From: Eubacteriales bacterium
GTDB taxonomy: Bacteria; Bacillota; Clostridia; Lachnospirales; Lachnospiraceae
Assembly: GCA_030526265.1 (NCBI GenBank)
Contig: JAUNDE010000004.1
Span: forward strand, 1 to 64,000
Length of the DNA: 64,000 bases
Direction of reading: 5' to 3'
Shown here: piece after piece, positions 17,260 to 27,380 of the stretch
Position numbering within the stretch: position 1 is the stretch's first letter
How the letters are laid out: every line of letters begins with the position of its first letter
The notes under the pieces: model-generated
Told to the model about the DNA's origin: nothing
The model's database searches: none
What the model saw: only the letters and a program-made list of their open reading frames with translations
Translations under genes and position numbers: made by a program

Positions 17260-19113
17260 TTATGCCAGCGCCTGCACGCGCTCGAACTGACTGTTATACA
17301 GTTCTGCATAGAATCCGTCTGCTTCCATCAGTTCATCATGATTTCCCTGTTCGATGATATCTCCGTCCTTCATTACAAGAATCAGATCCGCATCCCGAAT
17401 TGTCGACAATCTGTGTGCGATCACAAAGCTTGTTCTTCCCTTCATCAGATTATCCATCGCTTTCTGAATCTTAATCTCTGTTCTTGTGTCTACCGAAGAG
17501 GTCGCCTCATCCAGGATCAGGATCTTATTGTCCGCAAGGATCGCCCTCGCGATCGTGAGAAGCTGCTTCTGCCCCTGAGAAATATTGCTCGTTTCTTCAT
17601 TCAGTACCATCTGGTATCCACCCGGCTGCTGCATGATGAATTTGTGCACATGGGCCGCCTTCGCCGCGGCGATCACTTCCTCATCGGTCGCATCCAGCCT
17701 TCCATACCGGATATTTTCCATGATCGTTCCGGAGAACAGCCATGTATCCTGAAGCACCATGCCGAACATCTCCCGCAGACTGCTGCGGTCGAACTCTTTC
17801 AGATCGTGTCCGTCGATCCTGATATTTCCGGAATTCACATCATAGAATCGCATCAGAAGTTTTACCATCGTGGTCTTGCCCGCGCCGGTAGGACCTACGA
17901 TCGCGATCTTCTGTCCGTCTTTTATCTCTGCCGAGAAATCATTGATGATGACCTTCTGCGGATCATAACCGAAGTGCACATGTTCAAATGCGACATTTCC
18001 CTTCAGTTCCTCTACATTGGCCTGTCCTTCTCCCTTCTGGTCTTCCTCCTCTTCCTCAAGGAATTCAAATACCCTCTCGGATGCGGCAGCCGTCGACTGC
18101 ATCATATTCGTCACCTGCGCGATCTGCTGCACCGGCTGTGTAAAGTTGCGGATATACTGGAAGAATGACTGGATATCGCCGACCTCGATCGCATTTCTGA
18201 TAACCATAAATCCGCCGAGAATCGCGACCATAACATATCCGAGATTGCCGACGAACTGCATGATCGGCATCATCATACCGGAGAAGAACTGCGATCTCCA
18301 CGCCGTGTTGTAAAGCTTCTCATTTACTTTCTCAAACTCTTCCACGACATCGTCTTCTTTATGGAATACTTTTACCACATTGTGACCGCCGTAGATTTCC
18401 TCAATCTGTCCGTTGACCTCTCCAAGATATTTCTGCTGTCCCTGGAAATATTTCTGGGAATGTTTCATCACAATTCCAAGAATCGCGGCGGAGACCGGAA
18501 GGATCAGAAGCGCCGCCAGTGTCATCCACACATTGATCGATATCATCATAACGAACACTCCGACCAGTGTCGTCACCGAAGTGATCAGCTGCGTGAGAGA
18601 CTGATTCAGCCCCATCTGAAGCGTATCCACATCATTTGTGATGCGCGAAAGGATCTCGCCTGTTGTCCTGCTCTCAAAATATTTCAGCGGCAGGCGGTTG
18701 ATCTTTTTTGAGACATCTTTTCTGAGGCAGTAGGTCATATCATTGGAAATTCCTGTCATGATAAAACCCTGAATAAATGAAAATGCCGCACTGAACAGAT
18801 ACAGGGCAAGTACTGCCATAAGGATCTTCAGGATCCTGTCAAAATCGATCCCTCCGCTTCCGTTGATCTTCGCAACAAGACCGTTAAACAGCTCTGTTGT
18901 CGCCTTACCAAGAATCTTTGGGCCGACGATATTAAATACGGTTCCTGCCACCGCACACACAAACATCACTGCGAACCGGAATCTGTATTTTTTCATATAC
19001 CGGAAGACCTTTGCCATACTTGCACGGAAATCTTTGGCCTTCTCACCACCGTGCATCATCGCGCCATGGCCGTGACCGCCTCCCGGTCTTACTGTTCTTT
19101 TTCTCTCACTCAT
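17260..19113 (-). CDS. ABC exporter half-transporter, canonical ATP site subunit
   Basis: This type IV ABC exporter half has a His/Gly-rich N-terminus (GGGHGHGAMMHGG), six membrane helices (about 45-330) and a C-terminal ATPase domain. Walker A is GPTGAGKTT, the Q loop is in GMVLQDTWLF, the signature is degenerate (NISQGQKQ rather than LSGGQ), Walker B ends ILILDEATSS with the catalytic Glu, and the switch His is present in IAHRLSTI. Its start overlaps the stop of the partner gene by 4 bases (ATGA). The pattern of one canonical and one degenerate partner matches heterodimeric exporters of the BmrCD / TM287-288 type, which often export drugs or lipids. It is the last gene of the marR operon. 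Confidence 0.93.
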   Translation of the reverse strand: MSERKRTVRPGGGHGHGAMMHGGEKAKDFRASMAKVFRYMKKYRFRFAVMFVCAVAGTVFNIVGPKILGKATTELFNGLVAKINGSGGIDFDRILKILMAVLALYLFSAAFSFIQGFIMTGISNDMTYCLRKDVSKKINRLPLKYFESRTTGEILSRITNDVDTLQMGLNQSLTQLITSVTTLVGVFVMMISINVWMTLAALLILPVSAAILGIVMKHSQKYFQGQQKYLGEVNGQIEEIYGGHNVVKVFHKEDDVVEEFEKVNEKLYNTAWRSQFFSGMMMPIMQFVGNLGYVMVAILGGFMVIRNAIEVGDIQSFFQYIRNFTQPVQQIAQVTNMMQSTAAASERVFEFLEEEEEDQKGEGQANVEELKGNVAFEHVHFGYDPQKVIINDFSAEIKDGQKIAIVGPTGAGKTTMVKLLMRFYDVNSGNIRIDGHDLKEFDRSSLREMFGMVLQDTWLFSGTIMENIRYGRLDATDEEVIAAAKAAHVHKFIMQQPGGYQMVLNEETSNISQGQKQLLTIARAILADNKILILDEATSSVDTRTEIKIQKAMDNLMKGRTSFVIAHRLSTIRDADLILVMKDGDIIEQGNHDELMEADGFYAELYNSQFERVQALA

Positions 19114-21233
19114 ACGGCTAACTCCTCCTCTGATAATTGTGACATCGCGATCTGGCGGTATACCTCACAGTTTTTCATCAGCTCTTTATGCGTACCTTTT
19201 CCTGCCACCTGACCTTCATCCAGTACAATGATCTGATCTGCGTGGAGGATCGTACTGATTCTCTGCGCAACGATCAGTGTCGTCATATCCTTCGTCGACT
19301 CTCTGAGCGCCTTTCTGAGTGCCGCATCTGTCTTAAAGTCAAGTGCCGAAAAGCTGTCATCAAAGATCAGGATCTCCGGTTTCTTCGCGATCGCTCTCGC
19401 AATTGACAGTCTCTGTTTCTGACCGCCGGACACATTGGTTCCGCCCTGTGCGATCGGTGAATCATAGCCTTCCTCTTTTGCGTCAATGAATTCTGCTGCC
19501 TGTGCGATTGCGGCAGCTTCTTTTATTTCCTCCTGCGAAGCATCGGTCCGTCCATACCGGATATTGGAATCAATCGTTCCAGAGAACAGGATGTTCTTCT
19601 GAGGAACGTATCCAAGTCTGTCGCACAGATCCTTCTTTGACATCTCTCTGACATCGACGCCGTCGACTCTGACTGCCCCTTCTGTCACATCAAAGAACCG
19701 CGGTATCAGGTTCACAAGTGTACTCTTTCCGCTTCCGGTACTTCCGACAAATGCAACCGTCTGACCTTTCTCTGCTGTGAAAGAAATATCCTCCAGCACC
19801 TTTTCATCTGCATCCGGATAGGCAAAGGATACATGGTCAAATTCCACGACACCCTTCACGTCGGCGTCCGGTGTCTCAGGGCTTTCGCATTCCCGGATCC
19901 GAGGCTTTGTCTCAAGCACTTCTCCGATACGCTTTGCCGCGACATTTGCCCTTGGGATCATGATCGACATCATACTGATCATCAAAAATGACATGATGAT
20001 CTGCATTGCATACTGAATGAATGCCATCATATCGCCGACCTGCATCGTTCCATTGTCAACCGCATGAGAGCCCTGATATACGATCAGTACAGAGACACTG
20101 TTCATGATCAGCATCATCACCGGCATCATGAATGTCATGCACCTGTTCACAAACAGATTCGTGCGGGTGAGGGTGTGGTTCACATCTTCGAATCGCTCCT
20201 CCTCGTGCTGTTCTCTCGAAAATGCCCTCGTAACCATGACACCGGTCAGTTCTTCACGGGACACAAGATTCAGCTTGTCGATCAGTGTCTGCAGAATCGT
20301 AAATTTCGGCATCGCCACCTTAAACAGTACAAAGATCAGCACAAAGATCGCGCTGACGGCAAGTGCCAGTATCCAGCTCATGGAGACATCCGTCTGGATT
20401 ACTTTCATTACACCTCCGATACCAAGGATCGGTGCATACAGAACCATTCGAAATCCCATCGCCAGAAGCGACTGTACCTGCTGAACATCGTTTGTGCTCC
20501 TCGTGATCAGTGACGCTGTTGAGAAGTGATTGAATTCTTCACTGTTAAAGCTGATGACCTTGCGGTAAATATCATTTCGTATATCGTGTGCGGTGACCGC
20601 CGCGATCCTTGCCGAAAGAAAGGTCACACCGACAGCTGTCAGCATAGCGAGCAGCGCCAGAAGAACCATGCTGCCTCCTGTCCTTACAAGATAACGGATC
20701 TGTCTGTCTCCGAGATCCTCTCCCAGAGCTCCATACTCCTGCTGTACGAACAATACTGCCGACTGCTCTGTGATCGACTCCGGCATCGCATCCAGCTTCC
20801 CCGTAAAGCCTTCGATCATCTGCCTTTTCATTTCCTCCGGCATCATCTTTATCTCACCGATCGATACTTCAGCGTCCTGCTGATCCAGTGCATACAGGAA
20901 TAACTCTGCGTTCCGTATCGCCTCTCCAAGTTCCTGTCTTTCTTCCCGTGTGAGATCTTCGTTCAGGCTGCGGATATCACCATCTGCTGTATAGCTTCCA
21001 TCCAGCCGTTTCTGACCATCCTCATCCAGAAGCATATTCAGATTTTCAAATGTCTCTTCCCGCATTTCCTCCGGTACTCCATCCTCAATTCCTTTCTGCT
21101 GGATGCCGACATTTACAATTTTTGATGTGTAATCCGGCAAAGACAGGTCACAGTATGCCTGAAGAAACAAAAGCAGAAAGATCAGAAAGATAAATCCGGT
21201 GGATTTCTTCAGATATTTTGCTATTTTACTCAT
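19110..21233 (-). CDS. ABC exporter half-transporter, degenerate ATP site subunit with large outside loop
   Basis: The 707-residue protein starts at 21231-21233 (MSKIAKYLKKS) after AGGAGGGG, overlapping the marR stop by 8 bases. Its ATPase domain has Walker A GSTGSGKST and a good signature NVSGGQKQR. Walker B is IFDDSFSALD, with Asp in place of the catalytic Glu, and the switch His is Gln (VAQRIST), so this subunit provides the degenerate site of a heterodimer. Between the first helix (about 12-33) and the second (about 180) is a charged extracytoplasmic insertion of about 130 residues, far longer than the usual short loop. Substrate unknown. Confidence 0.92.
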   Translation of the reverse strand: MSKIAKYLKKSTGFIFLIFLLLFLQAYCDLSLPDYTSKIVNVGIQQKGIEDGVPEEMREETFENLNMLLDEDGQKRLDGSYTADGDIRSLNEDLTREERQELGEAIRNAELFLYALDQQDAEVSIGEIKMMPEEMKRQMIEGFTGKLDAMPESITEQSAVLFVQQEYGALGEDLGDRQIRYLVRTGGSMVLLALLAMLTAVGVTFLSARIAAVTAHDIRNDIYRKVISFNSEEFNHFSTASLITRSTNDVQQVQSLLAMGFRMVLYAPILGIGGVMKVIQTDVSMSWILALAVSAIFVLIFVLFKVAMPKFTILQTLIDKLNLVSREELTGVMVTRAFSREQHEEERFEDVNHTLTRTNLFVNRCMTFMMPVMMLIMNSVSVLIVYQGSHAVDNGTMQVGDMMAFIQYAMQIIMSFLMISMMSIMIPRANVAAKRIGEVLETKPRIRECESPETPDADVKGVVEFDHVSFAYPDADEKVLEDISFTAEKGQTVAFVGSTGSGKSTLVNLIPRFFDVTEGAVRVDGVDVREMSKKDLCDRLGYVPQKNILFSGTIDSNIRYGRTDASQEEIKEAAAIAQAAEFIDAKEEGYDSPIAQGGTNVSGGQKQRLSIARAIAKKPEILIFDDSFSALDFKTDAALRKALRESTKDMTTLIVAQRISTILHADQIIVLDEGQVAGKGTHKELMKNCEVYRQIAMSQLSEEELAV

Positions 21234-21726
21234 AGTCCCCTCCTGTTTCCATTTGTCTTGCATGGATCAGATTTTCCGTCATTCGACCGAGGAACTGCTT
21301 TAGCTGTTCCTGCTCTTCGACAGAAAAACCGTTTGTCAGAATCCGTTCATTCTCTTCCACCGCCTGTCTGATCTCCTGCTGCAGGTTCTTCCCTGCCTCC
21401 GTCATATAGATCCGGCTGATCCTCTGATCTTTCTCATCTGCTCTTTTACAGATGAAACCGCTCTTTTCCAGACGTTTTACGGACACCGTTACTGTCGGCG
21501 GTTTGATATGAAGGATATCTGCAATCTCTCTCAGACTCAGGCCTTCCCGGTCAGAGAGAAGTCCAAACACCGGTATCTGTCCCGGATGAAGCCCAAAACC
21601 GCGAAAGCGCTTATGGTTTCTGGCTCCGTAAGCATGGATCAGGCGGATGACCCAGGAATCGAGCGTATTCCCCGGAATCATATCCATACCCTCCAGGGCA
21701 CAGCCGGTCATTTTATCTTCCGTCAT
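21226..21726 (-). CDS. MarR-family transcriptional regulator
   Basis: The 166-residue regulator has a winged helix with LSLREIADILHIKPPTVTVS as the helix-turn-helix and KRADEKDQRISRIYMTEAG as the wing, flanked by dimerisation helices. It starts at 21726 after AAGGAG and overlaps the ABC exporter gene by 8 bases, so the three genes form one operon. Two dyads upstream overlap the likely promoter, fitting autorepression released by a ligand that may also be an export substrate. The N-terminal 20 residues (MTEDKMTGCALEGMDMIPGN) are longer than usual; the internal ATG of MDMIPG is a possible alternative start. Confidence 0.93.
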   Translation of the reverse strand: MTEDKMTGCALEGMDMIPGNTLDSWVIRLIHAYGARNHKRFRGFGLHPGQIPVFGLLSDREGLSLREIADILHIKPPTVTVSVKRLEKSGFICKRADEKDQRISRIYMTEAGKNLQQEIRQAVEENERILTNGFSVEEQEQLKQFLGRMTENLIHARQMETGGDYE

Positions 21727-21746
21727 GTTATCTGTCTCCTTCGCAA

Positions 21747-21779
21747 ATAATATTAGTCGACTAATTGTTAGCCGACTAT
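21747..21779 (-). promoter_or_regulatory. Promoter with two palindromic operators upstream of marR
   Basis: The perfect palindrome TTAGTCGACTAA (21753-21764) and a close copy TTAGCCGACTA (21768-21778) are spaced 15 bases apart. A -10-like TATTAT (21747-21752, minus strand) abuts the first one. The layout fits a MarR dimer pair covering the promoter of the marR-ABC operon. Confidence 0.7.
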
Positions 21780-21880
21780 TTATCAGTATACTCCCATCCT
21801 TAAGAATTACAACCTCTTTCCTGGGAGTTTATAAATTTTTAACAGAATCGCCCCCACTTCAAATGTGCAGGGCATAAAAT

Positions 21881-21907
21881 GACGGACAGGGCTTCCCTGT
21901 GTCAGAC
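21881..21907 (-). terminator. Hairpin after the first V-type ATPase operon
   Basis: ACAGGG-CTT-CCCTGT (21886-21900), extended by GAC/GTC, forms a stable hairpin directly after the ntpD stop. The following minus-strand sequence is only ATTTTATG, so it is a weak terminator or a 3' end stabiliser. Confidence 0.5.
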
Positions 21908-21908
21908 G

Positions 21909-22559
21909 CTACGGGTAATGATGTGCTTCCTCAAGCATCAGGTCTTTGACTTTCATCAGCCGGACCTGTGCACTTCGCTCATTTTCATCTAATTTCATCG
22001 TGATATACCGGATGCTTTTCTTTGTCTCCGGAATCGTCACATGTTCGAGTGCATTGACTCGCCTTCTCGTCTTCTCGATCTCTTCCGCCATAAGCTGGCA
22101 CGCTTTTTCCGTCTCCGCAAGCTTCAGCATATCCGGCAGTATGTCTGCCAGCGACTTCACTGCCAGATCCAGATCGCCTGATGTAAATGCCAGCCCGTAC
22201 GGATAAATATCATTTTCGTCTGCCGTTCTTGTCTTTGTCACAAAGACCGGAATATTTACGCCCATGACATTTCTCCGCCTGATTTCAAGCCAGATCTCCT
22301 GCTTTGGCACCATCAGTGCCGTATTCAGAGCCGCCGCATCCATCGCAGCCTTTGCGATCACGAAATTCTGTCCTGCCGCGTGAATGCCTGCCTCCACCTT
22401 CCGGCGAAGCTCCATATTCTCGCGGATCATTTCCATGAACTGGCGCATCAGTTCATCCCGCTTGTCTTTCAGGCGCCGATGTCCCCGCACCGCCAGGACT
22501 AATTTATTCTTCAGGCGCGTAAGCTCCATGCGGGTTGGTGTTATATGTGTAGATGCCAT
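21909..22559 (-). CDS. ntpD: V-type ATPase subunit D (first operon)
   Basis: Subunit D is the central rotor shaft inside the A3B3 ring. The product is 216 residues from the ATG at 22557-22559 (MASTHITPTRMEL), after AAGGAG; the in-frame extension to 22607 lacks a site. It is mostly two long helices, with the family signature LTRLKNKLVLAVRGHRRLKDKRDEL at the N-terminus (read from about residue 12) and RRRVNALEHVTIPETKKSIRYI in the C-terminal helix. It is the last gene of the operon, separated from ntpB by 299 bases that contain a large palindrome, unlike the tight spacing elsewhere in the operon. Confidence 0.94.
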   Translation of the reverse strand: MASTHITPTRMELTRLKNKLVLAVRGHRRLKDKRDELMRQFMEMIRENMELRRKVEAGIHAAGQNFVIAKAAMDAAALNTALMVPKQEIWLEIRRRNVMGVNIPVFVTKTRTADENDIYPYGLAFTSGDLDLAVKSLADILPDMLKLAETEKACQLMAEEIEKTRRRVNALEHVTIPETKKSIRYITMKLDENERSAQVRLMKVKDLMLEEAHHYP

Positions 22560-22657
22560 TGTCTTCTCTCCTTCCGGTTTCTCAGGTAAATTCAGGTATA
22601 AAAGCAATTGTATGAACAGCTACTATCGATCTGCACAGATGCTGTAAGTACATGTTC

Positions 22658-22851
22658 TCTTCCGGCGGGCCTCTGCGGTATCCTCATCAAACACGTTGAT
22701 TTTCTTGTTTTGCTGCGCCGCCTATTTGTGAGCGGAAATCAAAACTCACCCGAACGGGTTCAGACAGTTGATTTCCGCCCACACTATGCTCGCAAAACTG
22801 CAAAAATCTGCCTATCGTTTTCTGAGGACACCACAGAGGACCGCCGGAAGA
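22658..22851. repeat. 194-bp imperfect palindrome between ntpB and ntpD
   Basis: The outer arms TCTTCCGGCGGGCCTCTG (22658-22675) and its reverse complement at 22834-22851 match at 17 of 18 positions. Pairing continues inward: GCGGTATCCTCA with TGAGGACACCAC, GTTTTGC with GCAAAAC, then perfect GCGGAAATCAA (22732-22742) with TTGATTTCCGC (22768-22778), and ACCCG-AA-CGGGT (22748-22759) at the tip. All pairs share one centre near 22754.5, so the whole stretch can fold as one long hairpin. No open reading frame of substance or target-site duplication is seen. It may be a MITE-like insertion or a structured RNA in the operon transcript. The rest of the 22560-22858 gap shows nothing else. Confidence 0.85.
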
Positions 22852-22858
22852 AATAGGA

Positions 22859-24256
22859 TTACTCACTATGCAGATCGTCAGGGCTTTTTTCTTCGTAATA
22901 CAGATCCAGATATTTCTCATCGATACGTTTCAGTTCTGCCCTCGGGAGCATGGAAAGAAGCCTCCAGCCGATTTCCAGCGTCTCCTCGATCGTCCGGTCG
23001 GTGTCGTATCCCTGCGATACATATTCCTTTTCAAATGCCTCGGCAAATGCGGCGTATCTGAGATCCATTTCTGTCAGTGCCGCTTCCCCGAGAATCGTCA
23101 TGAGTTCTTTCGCATCTTTCCCGCGGGAGTATGCTGCGAAAAGCTGATTCATCGTATTCGCATGGTCTGCCCTTGTCTTTCCCTCGCCGATCCCTTTATC
23201 TTTCAGACGGGAAAGCGATGGCAGTACATCGATCGGCGGCTTCACTCCCTTCCGATAGAGATCACGGCTTAAGATCACCTGTCCCTCTGTGATGTATCCG
23301 GTAAGGTCCGGGATCGGATGTGTCTTGTCATCTTCCGGCATCGTGAGGATCGGGATCATCGTGATGCTTCCGCTCTTTCCCTGCTGACGTCCAGCTCTCT
23401 CGTACAGTGATGCGAGATCAGTGTACATGTATCCCGGATACCCGCGTCGTCCCGGCACTTCCTTGCGTGCCGCCGAGACTTCCCGGAGTGCATCTGCATA
23501 ATTCGTGATGTCCGTGAGAATGACAAGCACATGCATCTCTTTTTCAAACGCAAGATACTCTGCAGCCGTGAGCGCCATGCGCGGCGTTGAGATTCGCTCG
23601 ATAGGAGGGTCGTTTGCCAGATTCACGAACATGACTGTCCTCTCAATCGCACCGGTCTTCCGAAAGGATTCAACGAAATACTCTGACTCTTCAAATGTGA
23701 TGCCCATTGCCGCAAATACAACGGCGAACTTCTCATCTTTTCCGCGTACCTTTGCCTGTCCTGCAATCTGTGCCGCAAGCCTTGCGTGGGGAAGCCCCGA
23801 TGCTGAGAAGATCGGAAGCTTCTGTCCGCGCACAAGTGTATTCAGTCCATCGATCGCTGATACTCCTGTCTGAATAAACTCAGATGGATACAGCCTTGCT
23901 GCCGGATTCATCGGGAGACCGTTGATATCTCTCCTCTCATCCGGGAGGATCTCCGGACCTCCATCCACCGGACGGCCGAGCCCGTCAAACACGCGCCCAA
24001 GCATATCTGCCGACACGCCAAGCTCCATACTTCTCCCAAGAAATCGCACTTTACTGTCACTCAAACTGATCCCTGCCGCACTCTCAAAGAGCTGCACAAG
24101 CACATCTTTTCCTTTTACTTCCAGCACCCTGCAGCGGCGGATCTCGCCTCCTGCAAGTACGATCTCGCCGATCTCATCGTAGGCGACATCCTCCACGCCG
24201 CGGACAAGCATCAGAGGACCCGCGACCTCCTGTATCGTTCTGTATTCTTTTGGCAT
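22859..24256 (-). CDS. ntpB: V-type ATPase subunit B (first operon)
   Basis: Subunit B is the non-catalytic partner of A in the ring. The 465-residue product has the beta-barrel N-terminus ([20 protein letters not shown]), the nucleotide-fold core without a Walker A ([18 protein letters not shown]), [36 protein letters not shown] and [13 protein letters not shown]. These place it firmly as B rather than A. It starts 3 bases after ntpA and is followed by the 194-bp palindrome. It pairs with ntpA of the same operon; its sequence differs clearly from the B subunit at 44237-45619. Confidence 0.96.
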   Translation of the reverse strand: MPKEYRTIQEVAGPLMLVRGVEDVAYDEIGEIVLAGGEIRRCRVLEVKGKDVLVQLFESAAGISLSDSKVRFLGRSMELGVSADMLGRVFDGLGRPVDGGPEILPDERRDINGLPMNPAARLYPSEFIQTGVSAIDGLNTLVRGQKLPIFSASGLPHARLAAQIAGQAKVRGKDEKFAVVFAAMGITFEESEYFVESFRKTGAIERTVMFVNLANDPPIERISTPRMALTAAEYLAFEKEMHVLVILTDITNYADALREVSAARKEVPGRRGYPGYMYTDLASLYERAGRQQGKSGSITMIPILTMPEDDKTHPIPDLTGYITEGQVILSRDLYRKGVKPPIDVLPSLSRLKDKGIGEGKTRADHANTMNQLFAAYSRGKDAKELMTILGEAALTEMDLRYAAFAEAFEKEYVSQGYDTDRTIEETLEIGWRLLSMLPRAELKRIDEKYLDLYYEEKSPDDLHSE

Positions 24257-24259
24257 GAT

Positions 24260-26026
24260 CTAATCGTCCTCCTTTTCAAACGTATCTGCGATCTCCCGGT
24301 GCAGCTCTCTGATGATCTGCTCATATTCAACTTCCAGCTCTGCGTCTGGTGTATATTTGAACCTGCCGATCTTCTCACGGACCGGCATTGCAAGCAGTGA
24401 TTTTACGGGGGCATCAGACTCAAGCGCCTCCATAGCACCCTCATAAAAGGTAAGCACAAGCTTCATCATAAGATACTGCTTTCTCACAGAAGTGTACGTG
24501 TCGATCTCATGGAAGGAATTCTGGTGCAGGTAATCTTCACGGATCGATCTTGCCGCTTCCATCTTCAGACGGTCTTCCGGAGAGAGCGCATCCATCCCCA
24601 CCATCTTGACGACTTCTTCAAGCTCAGCTTCTTCCTGAAGCAGTGTCATCAGCTTCTGACGTTCATCCATCCAGTCCTTCGCGACTTCTTTTTCGAACCA
24701 GTCCTCCATACTGTCCAGATAGAGTGAATAGCTTGTCAGCCAGTTGATCGCAGGGAAATGTCTCTTGTACGCAAGTGCAGAGTCAAGCCCCCAGAATACC
24801 TTCACGATGCGAAGCGTTGCCTGCGACACCGGCTCCGAGATATCTCCGCCCGGCGGGGACACGGCACCAATGACAGAAAGCGCTCCCTCTCTTCCGTCCG
24901 AACCGAGCGTGACGACATGCCCGGCTCTTTCATAGAACTGGGCAAGGCGTGATCCCAGATATGCAGGATAGCCTTCTTCTCCCGGCATTTCCTCCAGACG
25001 CCCGGACATCTCCCTGAGCGCCTCTGCCCACCGGGAGGTCGAATCCGCCATAAGCGCTACCGAAAATCCCATATCTCGGAAATACTCGGCGATCGTGATC
25101 CCCGTATAGATCGAGGCCTCACGGGCAGCGACCGGCATATCCGATGTATTTGCGATCAGAACCGTTCTCTCCATCAGTGACTGTCCTGTCTTCGGATCTT
25201 TCAGCTCCGGGAATTCATTCAGAACGTCCGTCATCTCATTGCCTCGCTCCCCGCAGCCGATATATACGACGATGTCTGCCTCTGCCCATTTCGCAAGCTG
25301 ATGCTGGATCACGGTCTTCCCGCTTCCAAACGGTCCCGGCACAGCCGCGACTCCGCCCTTTGCGATCGGGAAGAACGTATCGATCACGCGCTGTCCGGTC
25401 AGAAGCGGCATCCGCGGGGCAAGCTTCCTCACATACGGACGTCCTTTGCGTACTGGCCATCTCTGCATCATCGTCAGCTCCTTCTCTCCCTGTTCCGTCT
25501 CGATGACCGCGATCACCTCTTCCACCGTAAATGCTCCCGAAGCAATCATCTTTACCGTGCCTTCCACCCCGTACGGAACCATGATCTTTTGTCTGACGAC
25601 AATCGTTTCCTGCACCGTCCCGAGCACATCGCCGGCCTGCACTCTGTCTCCTTCCTTTGCCACGGGAACAAATTCCCACTTTTTTTCTCTCTTTAAAGAC
25701 GCGGCTTCCACACCTCTTTTCAGATTGTTTCCGGACACTTTCATGATGTCATCAAGCGGGCGCTGTATCCCGTCATAGATACTGGTGATCAGCCCGGGGC
25801 CCAGTTCCACAGACATCGGGACACCGGTTGACTCGACCGGCTCTCCCGGGCGAAGGCCGGACGTCTCTTCATACACCTGAATGGATGCCTCATCGCCGTG
25901 CATTTCTATGATCTCTCCGATCAGCCTTCTCTCACTCACGCGAACGACATCAAACAGGTTTGCAGAGCGCATCTCGCCGGCAATCACAAGCGGACCGGCA
26001 ATATTTTTAATCGTGCCAATACTCAT
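24260..26026 (-). CDS. ntpA: V-type ATPase catalytic subunit A (first operon)
   Basis: This is the ATP-hydrolysing (or synthesising) subunit. At 588 residues it has the A-specific bulge region between the barrel and the nucleotide domain (about 110-190), Walker [18 protein letters not shown] (about 232-248), the catalytic Glu in [15 protein letters not shown], and [40 protein letters not shown] follows. The ATG at 26024-26026 has GGGAGG 13 bases upstream, slightly far. It lies between the F subunit gene (50 bases upstream) and ntpB (3 bases downstream). Confidence 0.96.
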   Translation of the reverse strand: MSIGTIKNIAGPLVIAGEMRSANLFDVVRVSERRLIGEIIEMHGDEASIQVYEETSGLRPGEPVESTGVPMSVELGPGLITSIYDGIQRPLDDIMKVSGNNLKRGVEAASLKREKKWEFVPVAKEGDRVQAGDVLGTVQETIVVRQKIMVPYGVEGTVKMIASGAFTVEEVIAVIETEQGEKELTMMQRWPVRKGRPYVRKLAPRMPLLTGQRVIDTFFPIAKGGVAAVPGPFGSGKTVIQHQLAKWAEADIVVYIGCGERGNEMTDVLNEFPELKDPKTGQSLMERTVLIANTSDMPVAAREASIYTGITIAEYFRDMGFSVALMADSTSRWAEALREMSGRLEEMPGEEGYPAYLGSRLAQFYERAGHVVTLGSDGREGALSVIGAVSPPGGDISEPVSQATLRIVKVFWGLDSALAYKRHFPAINWLTSYSLYLDSMEDWFEKEVAKDWMDERQKLMTLLQEEAELEEVVKMVGMDALSPEDRLKMEAARSIREDYLHQNSFHEIDTYTSVRKQYLMMKLVLTFYEGAMEALESDAPVKSLLAMPVREKIGRFKYTPDAELEVEYEQIIRELHREIADTFEKEDD

Positions 26027-26076
26027 TTCGATTCAAAAACCTCCCATCTGCCACATTTCTCTGTCATTTGTACTCC

Positions 26077-26391
26077 TTAACTGCCAAAAAGTATGTCCGA
26101 ACCGACCGCCTTCTCGACACACCTTCTGACGCCCCGTATCCCTTCTCCTGTATTCCCGGAAGTGCCGGGGATCTGTATGATCGCAGGCGTTACCCGGTCT
26201 GCATACTTTTCGATCTCACTTTGAAGCCCTGCAGCGAGATGCTCTGTGATGTAGATCACTCCATACTCTGTGGCGAGCCGGTGGAGTTTTTCCCCCGCTG
26301 CCACGGGATCAGAGACCGGAAATATCTCGATGCCAAGCGCGGCAAATCCATATACACTGTCATAATCACCGATCACCGCAATCTTACACAT
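26077..26391 (-). CDS. ntpG: V-type ATPase subunit F (first operon)
   Basis: The 104-residue Rossmann-like subunit (MCKIAVIGDYDSVYGFAALG, then YGVIYITEHLA and PAIIQIPGTSG) binds the rotor subunit D and helps regulate rotation. It is named ntpG in Enterococcus hirae and F in most other systems. Its ATG overlaps the end of ntpC by 8 bases (ATGTGTAA), and ntpA follows. Length and motifs are normal. Confidence 0.93.
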   Translation of the reverse strand: MCKIAVIGDYDSVYGFAALGIEIFPVSDPVAAGEKLHRLATEYGVIYITEHLAAGLQSEIEKYADRVTPAIIQIPGTSGNTGEGIRGVRRCVEKAVGSDILFGS

Positions 26392-27352
26392 ACATTTCCC
26401 TTACCCTTTCCCAGATTCTTTCTTCCGGCAGATGATTGTATTTACCGGTCAGAATGATCCGAACGGTACGGATCTCATTTTGTCTTGCAATGACATACGC
26501 CACGACCGGACCGATCCCAAACGGCTCATATTTCTGCGGCGAGATCATCCGGATCATCCGGTTATCACACCACCGTTCAAATGCAGACATCGACTGCCCG
26601 AGCGCTTCGGCTCCCCCTGCATACGGAGTCTCCCGCAGATAATTTACGATCTCCTCCGCGCCTTTAGCCGCCGCCCTCACGAGCCGTTTTATCTGAACCG
26701 AACGGCACTCCACCATCGCCCGTTCCATAAATTCCGACGTTTTTTTCATCCTCTGCGCGCGCACTGCGATCCTGATATCCGAGACAGCGACCGCTGTCTC
26801 CGCATACACTCTGATGATCTCTTCGTCCGCTGTTTCCCCGACGTCCCGGATCCGCTTAAGCACTGCCCTGTCTATGAGAAGATCCGCGCTCTGTGCATCC
26901 CCGGTGTGAAGCAGTGTCTGAAGGGCGTCACGGGCGACGTCCCGCATATCTTTCGGAAGTCTGTCATAATCCCTCTCCTTTATGATGCGGACCATTTCCT
27001 CTCCGGAAGGATCTGTCTCTTCATAGAAGATCGTTCTGCCCGTCTCTTCGGTGTACACTTCTCTGACCGCTGCCTTCAGATTATGGAAACGCTTTGGGCA
27101 GCGGATAACCTCGAATTTCTCCGGCGGAACAGCAAGCTCCTTCACTACCTGCCATGTCCGCGCTTCCTCTTTTGAAAGCATCGCCTCCGCATCATTTCCA
27201 GTCTCATCGTCTCCCCAGCCCTTTTCCTTCAGAAACGAAAGACACTGATCGTACGTCTGGCACGCCATAAGCTGACGGATCAGTGCATTCGAAAGCAGTG
27301 ACCCTTCCAGCACACGAATACGCGCTACGGCGTATATATACTTTTCACCCAT
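26384..27352 (-). CDS. ntpC: V-type ATPase subunit C (first operon)
   Basis: Subunit C links the central rotor shaft to the membrane K ring (the d-subunit-like socket). The 322-residue product starts at 27350-27352 (MGEKYIYAVARIRVLE) after AGGAGG; the in-frame MQGEEVF extension overlaps that site. It is all-helical, with the family start YAVARIRVLEGSLLSNALI and a conserved C-terminal region (FGIGPVVAYVIARQNEIRTVRI ending LPEERIWERVREMYV). It lies between ntpE and the F subunit gene, with an 8-base overlap with the latter. Confidence 0.93.
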   Translation of the reverse strand: MGEKYIYAVARIRVLEGSLLSNALIRQLMACQTYDQCLSFLKEKGWGDDETGNDAEAMLSKEEARTWQVVKELAVPPEKFEVIRCPKRFHNLKAAVREVYTEETGRTIFYEETDPSGEEMVRIIKERDYDRLPKDMRDVARDALQTLLHTGDAQSADLLIDRAVLKRIRDVGETADEEIIRVYAETAVAVSDIRIAVRAQRMKKTSEFMERAMVECRSVQIKRLVRAAAKGAEEIVNYLRETPYAGGAEALGQSMSAFERWCDNRMIRMISPQKYEPFGIGPVVAYVIARQNEIRTVRIILTGKYNHLPEERIWERVREMYV

Positions 27353-27380
27353 GAAAACCTCCTCTCCCTGCATCCGTCAT

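Noticed and set aside
22687..22920. 77-codon minus-strand frame spanning the end of ntpB and the palindrome
   Set aside because: Its first part reads ntpB codons in another frame and its remainder is the palindrome; no ribosome binding site.
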